The notes under the pieces: model-generated | Told to the model about the DNA's origin: nothing | What the model saw: the letters and a program-made list of their open reading frames with translations, nothing else | Databases searched by the model: none | Program-made: the position numbers and the translations under genes | Source of the DNA: Achromobacter sp. UMC71 | GTDB lineage: Bacteria > Pseudomonadota > Gammaproteobacteria > Burkholderiales > Burkholderiaceae_B | Reading direction: 5' to 3' | NCBI RefSeq assembly: GCF_014170305.1 | Contig: NZ_LZZT01000018.1 | Location: 310,001 to 374,000 of the forward strand | DNA length: 64,000 nt | Shown here: positions 40,235 through 49,823 of the stretch, piece after piece | How the letters are laid out: each line of letters begins with the position of its first letter | How positions within the stretch are numbered: the stretch's first letter is position 1

Positions 40235-42700
40235 TTGGCAAAACGATCGAATAACGAATCGAACAACAACAGATCCACTCCGTTGCCGGAAGCGCCGCCT
40301 GACTTCGACCCCGATGTTCCGTCCCGTGAAGCCATCCTGAAAGCGTTGCGATCCGCGGGGGCGCCGTTGTCTCCGGTGGAGTTGGCCGAACGCATGGGCG
40401 TGGAGCGTCCGGCGACGCTGGTGGGGTTCGAGCGCCGCTTGGGCGCCATGGAACGCGATGGCCAATTGATGCCCAATCGCAAGGGCGTCCTGCTGCTGGC
40501 CACCAAACTGGATTTCGTTGCTGGCAAGGTGCTGGGCCACCGTGATGGCTTCGGCTTTCTCTTGCGCGACGACGGCGGGCCGGACCTGTTCCTGTCGCCG
40601 CGCGAAATGCTCAAGGTGCTGCATGGCGATCGCGTCCTGGTCAAGCCGTCGGGCGAATACCGGGGCAAGCCGGAAGGCACCATCGTCGAGGTCATCGAGC
40701 GCCGCACCAATAAGCTGGTGGGGCGTTTCCTGCATGAGCACGGCCTGTCCATCGTGGTGCCTGAAGACCAGCGCATCAAGCACGACATCCTGATCCCGCC
40801 CAGCGACACCAACGGCGCCCAGCATGGGCAGGTGGTGGCGGTCGAGATCATGGCGCAGCCCACCCGCCATACGCAGCCGCTGGGCCGCGTGGCCGAGGTG
40901 CTGGGCGAAATCGACGATCCCGGCATGGAAATCGAGATCGCGGTGCGCAAGTTCGACGTGCCCGTGGAATTCTCGGAAGCCGCGCGCAAGCAGGCCGCCC
41001 GTCTGCCGGACGTGGTCCGCAAGAGCGATCTGAAAGACCGCGTGGACCTGCGCGATGTGCCGCTCATCACCATCGACGGCGAAGACGCGCGCGATTTCGA
41101 CGACGCGGTCTACTGTGAGGCCGTGGAACTGGGCACCGGCCAGCGCAAGCGCCCGGGCTGGCGCCTTCTGGTCGCCATTGCCGACGTCAGCAACTACGTG
41201 CGTCCCGGCGACGCGCTGGACGACGACGCGCTCGAGCGCGGCACGAGCGTGTACTTCCCGCGCCGCGTCATTCCGATGTTGCCCGAATCGCTGTCCAACG
41301 GTCTGTGCTCGTTGAATCCGGACGTCGACCGCCTGGTGCTGGTTTGCGACATGGTGATCCCGGCCTCGGGCGCCAAGGCCGGCACGGTCACCGCCTACCA
41401 GTTCTATAACGCGGTCATGCATTCGCATGCCCGCACCACCTATACCAATATCTGGGCGGCGCTGCAGCAGCCCGGCGGTCCGGCTGCCCATGCCATGCGC
41501 GCCGTTATGCCGCAGGTGCAGAGCCTGTACGAGCTCTACCATCTGCTGTCGCAAAGCCGCAAGAAGCGCGGCGCCATCGATTTCGACACGGTCGAGACCA
41601 AGATCGTCTGCAACGAGCTGGGCCGTATCGAACAGATCGCGCCGTCGGTGCGCAACGATGCCCACAAGCTGATCGAAGAGTGCATGCTGGCGGCCAACAC
41701 CTGCGCGGCCGACTTCATGACCCGCAGCAAGCATCCCGGCCTGTACCGCATCCACGAAGGCCCGACGCCCGAACGCCTGCAGTCGCTGCGCGAATTCCTG
41801 CGCACCATGGGCCTGTCGCTGGGCGGGGGCGAGTCGCCCACGGCCAAGGACTACGGCGAGTTCCTCGATTCGGTGCGGGGACGCCCCGATTACCAGCTGC
41901 TGCAGACCATGTGCCTGCGCTCGATGCAGCAGGCCATCTACAGCCCGGACAACCTTGGCCACTTCGGCCTGGCCTATCCTGGCTACAGCCACTTCACTTC
42001 GCCGATCCGCCGCTACCCCGACCTGCTCACGCACCGCGTGATCAAGGCCTTGCTGGCCGGCCAGCGCTACGTGCCCAGCCTGGACGACCAGCCGGTCGTC
42101 ATCGGCCGCACCCAGCGCGAGCACGAGCACGCCATCTGGGAAAAGATGGGCCTGGTGCTGTCGGCCAGCGAACGCCGTGCCGACGAAGCCTCGCGCGACG
42201 TCGAAGCCTGGCTCAAGTGCTGGTTCGTCAAGGAGCGCGTGGGCGAGGACTTCAGCGGCACCGTCACGGGCGTGGCCAGCTTCGGCATCTTCGTCACGCT
42301 GGATACCCTGCACGTCGAAGGCCTGGTGCACGTGTCCGAGCTGGGCGGCGAATACTTCCAGTTCAACGACGCGCTGCACGAGCTGCGCGGCGAACGCACG
42401 GGCATGCGCTACCGCCTGACCGACAAGGTCCAGGTGCAGGTATCGCGCGTCGACCTGGAAGCGCGCCGCATCGAGTTCCGCCTGGTGCAGGGCACCAGCT
42501 TCGACGCCTTGCGCAAGGCGGCGGCCCGCGGTCCCGACGAGGGGCCGCGCCGCGTGAAGAAGGCGGCGGCGCCCAAGCCCGCCGCGCTGAAGGGACAAAC
42601 CGCCAAGGAACGCCGCGCCGAGGCCAAGAAGGCCGGCAAGCCGGCCAAGCCGCCCCAGCGCGCCGCACCGGCCAAGAAGGCCGTCCGCAAGCGTCACTGA
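40235..42700 (+). CDS. rnr: Ribonuclease R
   Basis: The 821-aa 3'-5' exoribonuclease degrades structured RNA. Order: N-terminal winged-helix/CSD region (residues 30-230; AGKVLGHRDGFGFLLRDDGGPDLFLSPREM), then the RNB domain with metal-binding acidic cluster TIDGEDARDFDDAVYC. The segment HFGLAYPGYSHFTSPIRRYPDLLTHR follows, then an S1 domain (GEDFSGTVTGVASFGIFVTLDTLHVEGLVHVSEL) and a Lys-rich tail. No ATG lies near the family start; I chose TTG at 40235 (MAKRSNNESNNN). The frame is open upstream to 40058. rlmB follows, as in many proteobacteria. Confidence 0.93.
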   Translation: MAKRSNNESNNNRSTPLPEAPPDFDPDVPSREAILKALRSAGAPLSPVELAERMGVERPATLVGFERRLGAMERDGQLMPNRKGVLLLATKLDFVAGKVLGHRDGFGFLLRDDGGPDLFLSPREMLKVLHGDRVLVKPSGEYRGKPEGTIVEVIERRTNKLVGRFLHEHGLSIVVPEDQRIKHDILIPPSDTNGAQHGQVVAVEIMAQPTRHTQPLGRVAEVLGEIDDPGMEIEIAVRKFDVPVEFSEAARKQAARLPDVVRKSDLKDRVDLRDVPLITIDGEDARDFDDAVYCEAVELGTGQRKRPGWRLLVAIADVSNYVRPGDALDDDALERGTSVYFPRRVIPMLPESLSNGLCSLNPDVDRLVLVCDMVIPASGAKAGTVTAYQFYNAVMHSHARTTYTNIWAALQQPGGPAAHAMRAVMPQVQSLYELYHLLSQSRKKRGAIDFDTVETKIVCNELGRIEQIAPSVRNDAHKLIEECMLAANTCAADFMTRSKHPGLYRIHEGPTPERLQSLREFLRTMGLSLGGGESPTAKDYGEFLDSVRGRPDYQLLQTMCLRSMQQAIYSPDNLGHFGLAYPGYSHFTSPIRRYPDLLTHRVIKALLAGQRYVPSLDDQPVVIGRTQREHEHAIWEKMGLVLSASERRADEASRDVEAWLKCWFVKERVGEDFSGTVTGVASFGIFVTLDTLHVEGLVHVSELGGEYFQFNDALHELRGERTGMRYRLTDKVQVQVSRVDLEARRIEFRLVQGTSFDALRKAAARGPDEGPRRVKKAAAPKPAALKGQTAKERRAEAKKAGKPAKPPQRAAPAKKAVRKRH

Positions 42701-42850
42701 CGGAACTGCGTCCGGTCTTGCTGCGTGAGCGCGGGCCGGACGTGGGGCAAGCGCCCCATAAGGGGTAACATTGCGCTTATTGCCGGATGCGTCCGGTGGC
42801 CCGCTCCGCTCTGGAGCGGGTATTCGTTTATCTAAAGGTATTGCATAGTT

Positions 42851-43588
42851 ATGGCGTCGACCCAAGTCCTTGCCGGGTTTCACGCGGTTGTCGCGCGGCT
42901 GCGCCACGCGCCCGAGTCAATCAAGGAAATCTACGTAGAAGCGTCGCGTCGCGACAAGCGCATGCAGACGCTGATCGAGCAGGCCGAAAAGGCGGGCCGC
43001 CGCCTGCATCCGGTTCCCATGGAGCGCCTGGACGGCCTGGCGCGCGGCACCCGCCACCAGGGCGTCGTGGCGTTGGCCGACGAACGCCAGCTGGCGGTCG
43101 ATGTGGACGAAGTGCTCGACGTGATCGAAGGTCCGCCGTTGCTGCTGATCCTGGATGGCGTGACCGATCCGCACAACCTGGGCGCTTGCCTGCGCACCGC
43201 GGACGCCGCTGGCGTGCACGCCGTGATCGCGCCGCGCGACCGCGCGGTGGGGCTGAACAGCACGGTGCAGCGCGTGGCCTGCGGCGCGGCCGATACCGTG
43301 CCCTACATCATGGTCACCAACTTGGCGCGCGCCATGCGCAGCCTGAAGGACCGCGGTGTGTGGCTGGTGGGTACCGACGACCAGGCCACCGACAGCATGC
43401 ACAAGATCGACGCGCGTCAGCCGATGGCCTGGGTCATGGGCGCCGAAGGCGAGGGCATGCGCCGCCTGACGCGCGAAACCTGCGACCAGCTGGTCAACAT
43501 TCCCATGCTGGGTTCGGTCGAAAGCCTGAACGTCAGCGTGGCCAGCGCCGTCTGCCTGTACGAAACCGTGCGTCAGCGCCAGGACTGA
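42851..43588 (+). CDS. rlmB: 23S rRNA 2'-O-methyltransferase RlmB (Gm2251)
   Basis: The 245-aa SPOUT enzyme methylates G2251 in the ribosomal P-loop. The N-terminal L30e-like domain (residues 5-80) is followed by SPOUT motifs: [41 protein letters not shown] and [22 protein letters not shown], which form the knot that binds SAM. It lies 150 bp downstream of rnr on the same strand, the usual pairing. Confidence 0.95.
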   Translation: MASTQVLAGFHAVVARLRHAPESIKEIYVEASRRDKRMQTLIEQAEKAGRRLHPVPMERLDGLARGTRHQGVVALADERQLAVDVDEVLDVIEGPPLLLILDGVTDPHNLGACLRTADAAGVHAVIAPRDRAVGLNSTVQRVACGAADTVPYIMVTNLARAMRSLKDRGVWLVGTDDQATDSMHKIDARQPMAWVMGAEGEGMRRLTRETCDQLVNIPMLGSVESLNVSVASAVCLYETVRQRQD

Positions 43589-43639
43589 CCCGGCGCTGCC
43601 TTTCTTTTCCGTAGATATTTCTTTTCCGCGTAGCCCATC

Positions 43640-44884
43640 ATGCACCAGAACGGCTTTACCACCACGATTCTCCATTCCGACCGCCAGCAATCCGTCGAGC
43701 ACGGAGCGGTGCACAAGCCGATGCATCCCTCGTCGGAGTTCGCCTACGACGACGCGCGCGAACTGGCGGCGGTGTTCCAGGGCAAGGCAGGGTTCACCTA
43801 CGCGCGGCAGGGCACACCTACGACCACGGCGCTGGAAGCCAAGATCAACCACATGGAAGGCGGCAAGGGCACGGTCAGTTTCGCGACCGGCATGGCCGCG
43901 CTGGCGGCCATTTTCACCACGCTGCTGCGCCGTGGCGACCACCTGGTGTCCAGCCAGTACGTCTTTGGCAACACCAACAGCCTGCTGGGCACGCTGCTGG
44001 AATTGGGCGTCGAGATCACCTTCGTGGATGCGACCGACTCCGCGCAGGTGCGTGCGGCGATCCAGCCCAACACCCGCATGGTGTTCACGGAAACGATCGC
44101 CAACCCCGGCACCCAGGTCGCGGACCTGGCCGTCATTGGCGAGATCTGCCGCGAAAAAGGCTTGGTCTACGTGGTGGACAACACGCTGACGTCGCCGTGG
44201 ATGTTCCGTCCGTCGGTGGTGGGGGCGTCGCTGGTCATGAATTCGCTGTCCAAGTACATCGGCGGCCACGGCAATGCGCTGGGCGGCGCCGTGACCGACA
44301 CGGGCCTGTATGACTGGTCCGGCTATTCCAATATCTTCGACGCATACCGCAAGGGCGCGCCCACCAGCTGGGGCCTGACCCAGATCAAGAAGAAGGGCCT
44401 GCGCGACATGGGCGGCACGCTGGCCGCCGAGCCCGCGCACCGCATCGCGGTCGGCGCCGAGACGCTGGCGCTGCGCATGGCCAAGCACTGCGCCAACGCG
44501 CTGGCGCTGGCGCGTTTCCTGGAAGAGCACCGCGGCGTGGCCAAGGTGCATTACCCCGGGCTGGCCAGCCACCCGCAGCACGCGCGTGCGGCTGCGCTGT
44601 TCGGTTCGCGCTTTGGCGGCCTGCTGGGCGTGGAGCTGGCCGATGGCGTGGATTGTTTCGACTTCCTGAACCGCCTGCGCATCGTGCTGATGGCCACGCA
44701 CCTGGGCGACACCCGCAGCCTGGCGCTGCCCGCCGCGCATACCATCTACTATGAGATGGGCGCCGAACGCCGCAAGCAGATGGGTATCGCCGACAGCCTG
44801 ATCCGCGTGTCGGTCGGCATCGAAGATGAGGCCGATCTGCTGTTTGATTTCGATCAGGCGCTCAACGGCTGCCTGCAGGGATAA
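43640..44884 (+). CDS. Cystathionine gamma-synthase family PLP enzyme
   Basis: The 414-aa protein is a Cys/Met-metabolism PLP enzyme. The PLP lysine is Lys205 in [16 protein letters not shown]; upstream are [23 protein letters not shown] and [23 protein letters not shown]. The variation SKYIGGH, instead of TKYxxGHSD, and the C-terminal [30 protein letters not shown] fit a subgroup seen in Burkholderiales. It could be a synthase, sulfhydrylase or gamma-lyase; I cannot decide. The start at 43640 has no close strong SD. Confidence 0.85.
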   Translation: MHQNGFTTTILHSDRQQSVEHGAVHKPMHPSSEFAYDDARELAAVFQGKAGFTYARQGTPTTTALEAKINHMEGGKGTVSFATGMAALAAIFTTLLRRGDHLVSSQYVFGNTNSLLGTLLELGVEITFVDATDSAQVRAAIQPNTRMVFTETIANPGTQVADLAVIGEICREKGLVYVVDNTLTSPWMFRPSVVGASLVMNSLSKYIGGHGNALGGAVTDTGLYDWSGYSNIFDAYRKGAPTSWGLTQIKKKGLRDMGGTLAAEPAHRIAVGAETLALRMAKHCANALALARFLEEHRGVAKVHYPGLASHPQHARAAALFGSRFGGLLGVELADGVDCFDFLNRLRIVLMATHLGDTRSLALPAAHTIYYEMGAERRKQMGIADSLIRVSVGIEDEADLLFDFDQALNGCLQG

Positions 44885-44936
44885 TTCACGCGGGTGCCGG
44901 CGCGGCCTCGCGTCGGCCGCAACAAGGCAAGAATCC

Positions 44937-45617
44937 ATGCTGATACAGATCGCCGAAGTCTTCACTCCCGCCGAGGCGGCCGAGATCCGCAGCCGCCTGG
45001 ACGCCGCCGATTGGGTCGACGGCAAGGTCACGGCGGGCTACCAGTCTGCCGAGGTCAAGCGCAACCGCCAGTTGCCCGAGCAGCATCCGCTGGCGCAAGA
45101 ATTGGGCAACCTGATCCTGCAGCGGCTGGCGGGCAACAACCTGTTCATGTCGGCCGCGCTGCCACGCAAGATCTTTCCGCCGCTGTTCAACCGCTACGAA
45201 GGTGGCGAGGCCTTTGGCTACCACGTCGACAACGCGGTGCGCGGCGTTACTGGCACCGCCGAGCGCGTGCGCACGGACCTGTCCGCCACGCTGTTTTTCT
45301 CGGACCCCGATTCCTACGACGGCGGCGAGCTGGTCATCGACGATACCTACGGCCCGCGCGCGGTGAAGTTGCCGGCGGGGCACATGGTGCTGTATCCGGG
45401 CACCAGCCTGCACAAGGTCAACCCTGTGACGCGCGGGGCGCGGGTCAGTTCGTTTTTCTGGATGCAGAGCCTGGTGCGCGAAGACAGCCAGCGCGCCTTG
45501 CTGCTCGATATGGACGTGGCCATACAGCGCTTGAACCAGGACGCATCGGGCCATCCGTCGATCGTCCAGCTCACCGGTATCTATCACAATCTGCTGCGCC
45601 GTTGGGCCGACGTGTGA
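44937..45617 (+). CDS. PiuC/PKHD-type Fe(II) 2-oxoglutarate dioxygenase
   Basis: The 226-aa protein has the family N-terminus ([46 protein letters not shown]) and the facial triad: His and Asp in [11 protein letters not shown] (about residues 97-99), and the distal His in [23 protein letters not shown]. The Arg that binds 2-oxoglutarate follows. These proteins are often iron-regulated and encoded beside siderophore receptors. No receptor gene lies nearby here. It starts 52 bp after the preceding gene. Confidence 0.88.
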   Translation: MLIQIAEVFTPAEAAEIRSRLDAADWVDGKVTAGYQSAEVKRNRQLPEQHPLAQELGNLILQRLAGNNLFMSAALPRKIFPPLFNRYEGGEAFGYHVDNAVRGVTGTAERVRTDLSATLFFSDPDSYDGGELVIDDTYGPRAVKLPAGHMVLYPGTSLHKVNPVTRGARVSSFFWMQSLVREDSQRALLLDMDVAIQRLNQDASGHPSIVQLTGIYHNLLRRWADV

Positions 45618-45974
45618 GGCTGCTGCAAAGTGGTGCGCGGCGGTGTCGCGCAAACCCCTAAATGCGCGTTTTTGTTTATTGCGAAAAGGCCTAAAAGCTA
45701 GTATTGGTGCGGGTTGTGGTGAGGTTTTCGCTTGACAGCCGCTCTACGCCAAGGCCTAATACATGTCTGCGTCGCTGACGGTTTGAGGGTCTTCAACCCC
45801 TTGAAACCCAAGCGGCGCAGCAGTTTAAAAGTTGTGCTTTGCAGCGCAAGAAAAAGTTTATCCACTAGTCTGTTCGTCGTTTGTCGGGTCTTCGCGTCAT
45901 CTGGTCGTGGCCTTCCCATGACAGCATGAACTGCACTCCCGGCAGACTCCATACCTTGTGAGGGGTACACCTGA
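45618..45974. other. Intergenic region before hupB
   Basis: This 357-bp region should contain the hupB promoter. Short frames on both strands here look like chance. It is AT-richer than the flanks around 45660-45720 and 45820-45890. GAGGGG lies about 10 bp before the hupB start. I see no other named element. Confidence 0.4.
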
Positions 45975-46247
45975 ATGAACAAAACCGAACTCATCGATCA
46001 CATCGCCAGCAAGGCCGATATCTCCAAGGCTGCCGCCGGTCGCTCGCTCGACGCCCTGATCGGTGCCGTCAAGACCACCCTGAAGAAGGGCGGCACGGTC
46101 ACCCTGGTGGGCTTTGGCACGTTTGCCGTGTCGGCTCGCGCTGCTCGTACCGGCCGCAACCCGCGCACGGGCGAGACCATCAAGATCAAGAAGGCCAAAG
46201 TGCCGAAGTTCCGTCCGGGCAAGGCCCTGAAGGACGCCGTCAACTAA
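45975..46247 (+). CDS. hupB: DNA-binding protein HU-beta
   Basis: The 90-aa nucleoid protein matches HU throughout: [71 protein letters not shown], with the DNA-wrapping arm GRNPRTGE containing the conserved Pro, ending [13 protein letters not shown]. The length is exact for the family. It lies 171 bp before tRNA-Val. Confidence 0.97.
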   Translation: MNKTELIDHIASKADISKAAAGRSLDALIGAVKTTLKKGGTVTLVGFGTFAVSARAARTGRNPRTGETIKIKKAKVPKFRPGKALKDAVN

Positions 46248-46418
46248 TCGACGGCCAGGCGAATCTCCGCGGCCACGTCGCCCGGTGATTTGCCGACAGG
46301 TACGCGGTCCGGTATACTCCGGCCCGCGTATTGCTTTTGAGTACCCCGGCAAGTGTTTTTCGAGATGCCGCCATTGATGTGCATGCATCGGTTGCAAAGC
46401 GAGATTCACAACCAAGAC

Positions 46419-46494
46419 GGGTGCTTAGCTCAGTTGGTAGAGCGGCGCCCTTACAAGGCGTAGGTCACAGGTTCGACCCCTGTAGCACCCACCA
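46419..46494 (+). tRNA. tRNA-Val (TAC), island integration site
   Basis: A 76-nt cloverleaf: acceptor GGGTGCT/AGCACCC, D arm GCTC...AGC, anticodon TAC in CTTACAA, T loop TTCGACC, CCA encoded. Its last 41 bases (46454-46494) recur exactly at 52280-52320, marking it as the attachment site of a genomic island. Confidence 0.97.
46454..46494 (+). repeat. attL (41-bp direct repeat, in tRNA-Val)
   Basis: The sequence from CAAGGCGTAGG to the CCA end is identical to 52280-52320. The bases on either side differ, so the repeat is exactly 41 bp. The tRNA remains intact at this end. Confidence 0.92.
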
Positions 46495-46513
46495 CTCAAA
46501 AGCGCTATAAATC

Positions 46514-46546
46514 AGGCACTTAGGCTCAGCCAAGTGCCTTTTTTAT
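46514..46546 (+). terminator. Terminator after tRNA-Val
   Basis: Stem AGGCACTT-GGC/GCC-AAGTGCCT with one bulged A, followed by TTTTTT. It lies inside the island end, so it would have replaced the original terminator now at 52379. Confidence 0.75.
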
Positions 46547-46708
46547 TGCCTTTTTGCCACCCGAATAGGGAGCCTAAGGGAGCCTTAACCACCCAAAGAG
46601 CGGCTTGCGCCGGCGTCGATCAGGGCCCGCGTGGGGGCGTTGGCCAGGTGTACCGATTGGGGAATGAGCTAAGGGTATCTGACCCTTCGGGGTCATCCGT
46701 TTCGCTCG

Positions 46709-47353
46709 TTGCCCAATGGCTACGCACAGTACACGGAAGAGGATCGAGTCAAGGCCGGAGGAGTGAAGCGCGTTGATCAAGAACGCGACCGCCGGCTGGA
46801 GCGGGGCGAGGATGAGGCGGTTCTAGCCGTGATAGACGGCGGAGAGCTTACAAGAAAGCATAAACCCTATGCGTTCCTGACAAGGTGGTTCTGCGTCCTC
46901 CTGTACTTGCTTGCGCTGGAATCGGCGATGCGACTGCGGGAGATGTACACACTGCGCGTGCATCAGGCGGACTTGCCGAAGCGAACTATCTTTCTGGATA
47001 AGACGAAGAATGGCGATAAGCGCCAGGTTCCCACGTCGAGCGTTGCGCGGGGCTTGCTGGAGGCCTACGTAGCGGAACGTAAGTTGGCGCCCGATGCTTT
47101 GCTGTTTCCATGGTGGAGTGGCGAGGACGCTGCACTGTCGGCGACAAGCGACTTTCTGTCTAAAAGTTGTTCGCCAACGTGTTCGAGCAGGCGGGCTCTC
47201 CACGACTTACAACGCGAGGCTCCAAGCCGCCTCTTTGAACGCACGCAGCTTTCGGAAACGCAGATCATGAAGATCACCGGCCATAACAGCCAGCGGATGA
47301 TGATGCGTTACGCGAACCTGCGCGGCTCTGACCTTGCCGCTGGGCTTTGGTAG
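46709..47353 (+). pseudogene. Broken tyrosine integrase
   Basis: Only the C-terminal catalytic part of a phage integrase remains (ERDRRLERGEDEAVLAVI, ALESAMRLREMYTLR). The coding frame shifts near 47160 into one reading LFANVFEQAGSPRLTT, then back near 47205 to REAPSRLFERTQLSETQIMKITGHNSQRMMMRYANL. The segment that should read HDLRH is lost at the second junction, removing catalytic His and Arg; the GH pair and the RYA tyrosine remain. The N-terminal arm-binding domain is missing. It lies close to attL, as an integrase should. Confidence 0.85.
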
Positions 47354-47582
47354 GTGCGCGCATTCGTGCGCTGGTCTGGGCGACGATCATCTTTTCCAGG
47401 TAGCCAAGCATATCTTTTACGAGCATGGCATAGGCGCGCCCGACCTTGGCGGCCGGGATAGCGCCGTCATCGATTAGACCAAGGACAGTTTTTGGATGAA
47501 CCTTAAGCAGTTCGGCGGCGCCCAGCACATCGATTGTCGTCCTGGGTTGAGGGGCGAGCGGTTTCTTGGGTGCTGGGCGCAT
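47274..47582 (-). CDS. Excisionase-like HTH protein
   Basis: The 102-aa protein contains an excisionase/MerR-type helix-turn-helix: TIDVLGAAELLKVHPKTVLGLIDDGAIPAAKVGRAYAMLVKDMLGYLEKMI (about residues 16-68). It would act as the directionality factor for the island integrase. Its 3' end overlaps the end of the integrase remnant on the other strand. The basic C-terminal tail may be a consequence of that overlap. Confidence 0.75.
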   Translation of the reverse strand: MRPAPKKPLAPQPRTTIDVLGAAELLKVHPKTVLGLIDDGAIPAAKVGRAYAMLVKDMLGYLEKMIVAQTSARMRAPTKAQRQGQSRAGSRNASSSAGCYGR

Positions 47583-47682
47583 ACATGCGCTGGATGGCGA
47601 CGATGCGCCAGAAAGGGCTTTTGGAATGGGTGGCCGAGGCGCAGGTCAACTTGTTCGGCGTGCGGTTTGGCGGGGAGGGGTA

Positions 47683-48176
47683 GTCATAGATCTGAAGACC
47701 ATCAACGACGCCGCGATCAGTCCGGCACTGGCGCTGCTGCCGCCACGCATGGACACGCCGACGGCGCGCGTCATGCTGCTGGCCATCGGCCTGCAGGAAA
47801 GCCGCTTTGTGCACCGGCGCCAGATTGGTGGTCTGGCTCGTGGCTTTTGGCAGTTCGAGAAGGGCGTGCGCGCGAGCCGCGATGGTGTGGGGCGTGTTCC
47901 TGCACGCGACGAGTAGGGATCACCTGGCGGCGTTGTGCAAGGCCCGCAGCGTGCCCTGCGACCCGGACAGGATCTACGCCACGCTGGAATACGACGATGT
48001 GCTGGCGGCGGGTGTCGCGCGGCTGATGCTGTGGACCGACCCAAATGCGCTACCGGCCGTCGGCGACGTTGACGGGGCCGCTTGCGCTGTACCTGCGCAC
48101 CTGGCGGCCTGGGCGCCCGCATCCGCAGACCTGGCCGGACCTGTACCGCCAAGCCGTCGCACAGGTGCAGCCGTGA
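47683..48176 (+). pseudogene. Frameshifted endolysin, homologue of 20949-21443
   Basis: The first frame reads ALLPPRMDTPTARVMLLAIGLQESRFVHRRQIGGLARGFWQFEKG, nearly the same as the tail-locus endolysin. It then shifts near 47880 to GVFLHATSRDHLAALCKARS...LEYDDVLAAGVARLMLWTDP, and again near 48080 to LALYLRTWRPGRPHPQTWPDLYRQAVAQVQP, ending at 48176. The expected start codon is absent (GTC ATA at 47683). A scrap just upstream (to 47683) ends EAQVNLFGVRFGGEG and may be the end of a holin. Confidence 0.85.
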
Positions 48177-48574
48177 ACCCGGTCCTTCGCATGTCGCTGC
48201 CCTGGATCGGCGGCGCGGCGGTGCTGATGGCGATCGGTGCGGGCGGCATCCTGTACGGCTCCAAGCGCTACGACGAGGGCGCGGTCAAGGCCAACGCCGA
48301 CCACGCCATGGCCGAGCTCAACGAGTTCAAGACCCAAACCGGCCGTCTGGCTGGCATCGCGGCGACATTCGAGACCAGCGCCGCCGCCCTGCGAGAGGCA
48401 CAGCCGAAGATCATCGAGAGGTATACCCGTGTCGAAGTCCAAAGCCCTTTACCTGCTGGCTGCCGTATTGACGCTGGCCGGCCGCAGCACATCAACGAAG
48501 CCGGCCGCCTGGCCAATTCTGCCGGCCAACTTGGCCCAGCCGTGCCCGCCGGTACCCGAGGTGACCAGCGATAG
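48173..48574 (+). CDS. Inner-membrane spanin-like (Rz) remnant or gene
   Basis: A GTG start at 48173 overlaps the endolysin stop. The 133-aa product has an N-terminal membrane helix (LPWIGGAAVLMAIGAGGILYG, residues 10-30), then a helical periplasmic part (YDEGAVKANADHAMAELNEFKTQTGRLAGIAATFETSAAALREAQPKIIERY). It looks intact as an i-spanin, though its partners are broken. Confidence 0.6.
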   Translation: MNPVLRMSLPWIGGAAVLMAIGAGGILYGSKRYDEGAVKANADHAMAELNEFKTQTGRLAGIAATFETSAAALREAQPKIIERYTRVEVQSPLPAGCRIDAGRPQHINEAGRLANSAGQLGPAVPAGTRGDQR

Positions 48575-48671
48575 CTGGGACGACTTCGCGCGTAGCTATA
48601 TAGCGCTGGCAGTCCAGTATGGGGAATGCTCAAGCAAGCTTCGCGCAATTATAAGTGCTTGGCCCAGGTAA
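48429..48671 (+). pseudogene. Outer-membrane spanin (Rz1) with lost lipobox
   Basis: The frame starting at GTG 48429 inside the Rz gene encodes 80 aa: signal-like KALYLLAAVLTLAGRS, then PANLAQPCPPVPEVTSDSWDDFARSYIALAVQYGECSSKLRAIISAWP, a familiar Rz1 pattern. The lipobox should end LAGC but reads LAGR (CGC instead of TGC), so it could not be lipidated. I infer a non-functional spanin. Confidence 0.65.
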
Positions 48672-48719
48672 TCAGATATCATGCGTCGCAGCTCCTACTA
48701 GCTGGATCAAGGGTGATGC

Positions 48720-49412
48720 ATGGCTACAGACAACGAAGAAAAGTTGTTTTCGCTTAAGTGGTACGTGGACTGCAAGGACCGAGTCCTGATGGACATTCTG
48801 GCCGGATTCTTCCCTCCGGCTAACGGTGACGAAATGAGGCTCACATATGGCCTCTACTTCATGCATCTAATGTCTCTCGCCGAGGCGGTGAGGGAGTATT
48901 GCCCTAAATCGCCGCAAGACAGGATGACTCACGCTCTTGATGGATTAGGGGGGAATAGCGGTGAAAACAACTATCGATACCTCCGTGAGACAAGAAATGC
49001 GGTTGTTCATCGAGGGTGGAATATTGCAGAAACGGGCAGGGTTGATGACGCTGGGAGGGTACGGTTGCTTGCTCCCCCTGGAGATAGGGTGGGGCGAGGA
49101 GTCAACCCACCAGTGGCCTTTGCCGAATATTTGGACTCGGTCATTATGGAAGTCGAAGCTAGGCTAGGTCCGAGCATTGAGCTGGCCTTAACAGATGCTG
49201 GTTTTTGGGATGAAACCAGGACCTCGAAAGATCTTCAGGAAGAGGCGTGGCGCTTCGTCTTTGAGCATCCGCAATTGCCGGACCATGTGAAGAAGGCTCG
49301 GATGCTATTGATCGATGGAGAGTCGATTCTTAGAGGCCGGGAAAAGTTTAGAAGCGACTTGCGAGCTAGTCTTGAGCCTAAAGATATAGCGGGGCAACTC
49401 GGTATGGCGTAG
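48720..49412 (+). CDS. HEPN-motif protein of unknown function (230 aa)
   Basis: This island cargo gene encodes a largely helical soluble protein. Residues 88-99 read LRETRNAVVHRG, which contains the Rx4H motif (Arg92, Asn93, His97) of HEPN ribonucleases, with the typical polar residue after Arg. An acidic helix precedes it (residues 40-60). There is no membrane segment and no neighbouring MNT nucleotidyltransferase gene. HEPN proteins often serve as toxins or phage-defence RNases, but I cannot assign that function here. Codon use is less GC-rich than in the chromosome. Confidence 0.6.
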   Translation: MATDNEEKLFSLKWYVDCKDRVLMDILAGFFPPANGDEMRLTYGLYFMHLMSLAEAVREYCPKSPQDRMTHALDGLGGNSGENNYRYLRETRNAVVHRGWNIAETGRVDDAGRVRLLAPPGDRVGRGVNPPVAFAEYLDSVIMEVEARLGPSIELALTDAGFWDETRTSKDLQEEAWRFVFEHPQLPDHVKKARMLLIDGESILRGREKFRSDLRASLEPKDIAGQLGMA

Positions 49413-49417
49413 ACGCC

Positions 49418-49744
49418 TTAACTGTTGAACCACTGCATCCACCACCCCTGGTAGTACCTACAGCCGGCGATTTCTTCGAAGCCTACGACCATCATGCCGC
49501 GCTCAGAATTGAAGGTGAGTAATTGCGGCTCCAGCAGATCGGGGATGGCGCTGGGCACGGTGGCGCCGAACTTGGCCAACGCGTCTAGGGTCATGCGCTC
49601 GACGTGGCGGTTGAGGCCTTGATGGAGCATGGAGTACATCCTGCCCGTGCCAATCCCGGTCTGGCCTGGGTCGTTGCCGCGGCGACGTTCGCCTAGGGGA
49701 TGTGTCCGCAGGACGCTGCACTGGAAGTTTACGGAACTATACAA
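49418..49744 (-). CDS. Small hypothetical island protein
   Basis: The convincing part begins at MYSMLHQGLNRHVERMTLDALAKFGATVPSAIPDLLEPQLLTFNSERGMMVVGFEEIAGCRYYQGWWMQWF (start about 49639, 73 aa). The longer frame from 49744 has a basic leader of unlikely composition. The family is unknown. It is convergent with the HEPN gene, 5 bp away. Confidence 0.55.
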   Translation of the reverse strand: MYSSVNFQCSVLRTHPLGERRRGNDPGQTGIGTGRMYSMLHQGLNRHVERMTLDALAKFGATVPSAIPDLLEPQLLTFNSERGMMVVGFEEIAGCRYYQGWWMQWFNS

Positions 49745-49823
49745 AATACTGTATTAATATCCAGTTCAATCGAGCCTGGAATTCGCGCAATTTGGCCCCG
49801 ATTTCAGCCGATTGGGGCGGAAC

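Noticed and set aside
40229-42907. 892-aa minus-strand frame opposite rnr
   Set aside because: Shadow of the rnr reading frame; no recognisable domain, and rnr has all expected motifs.
45698-45994. 98-aa minus-strand frame upstream of hupB
   Set aside because: No family pattern or ribosome-binding site, and it overlaps the hupB start; treated as chance.
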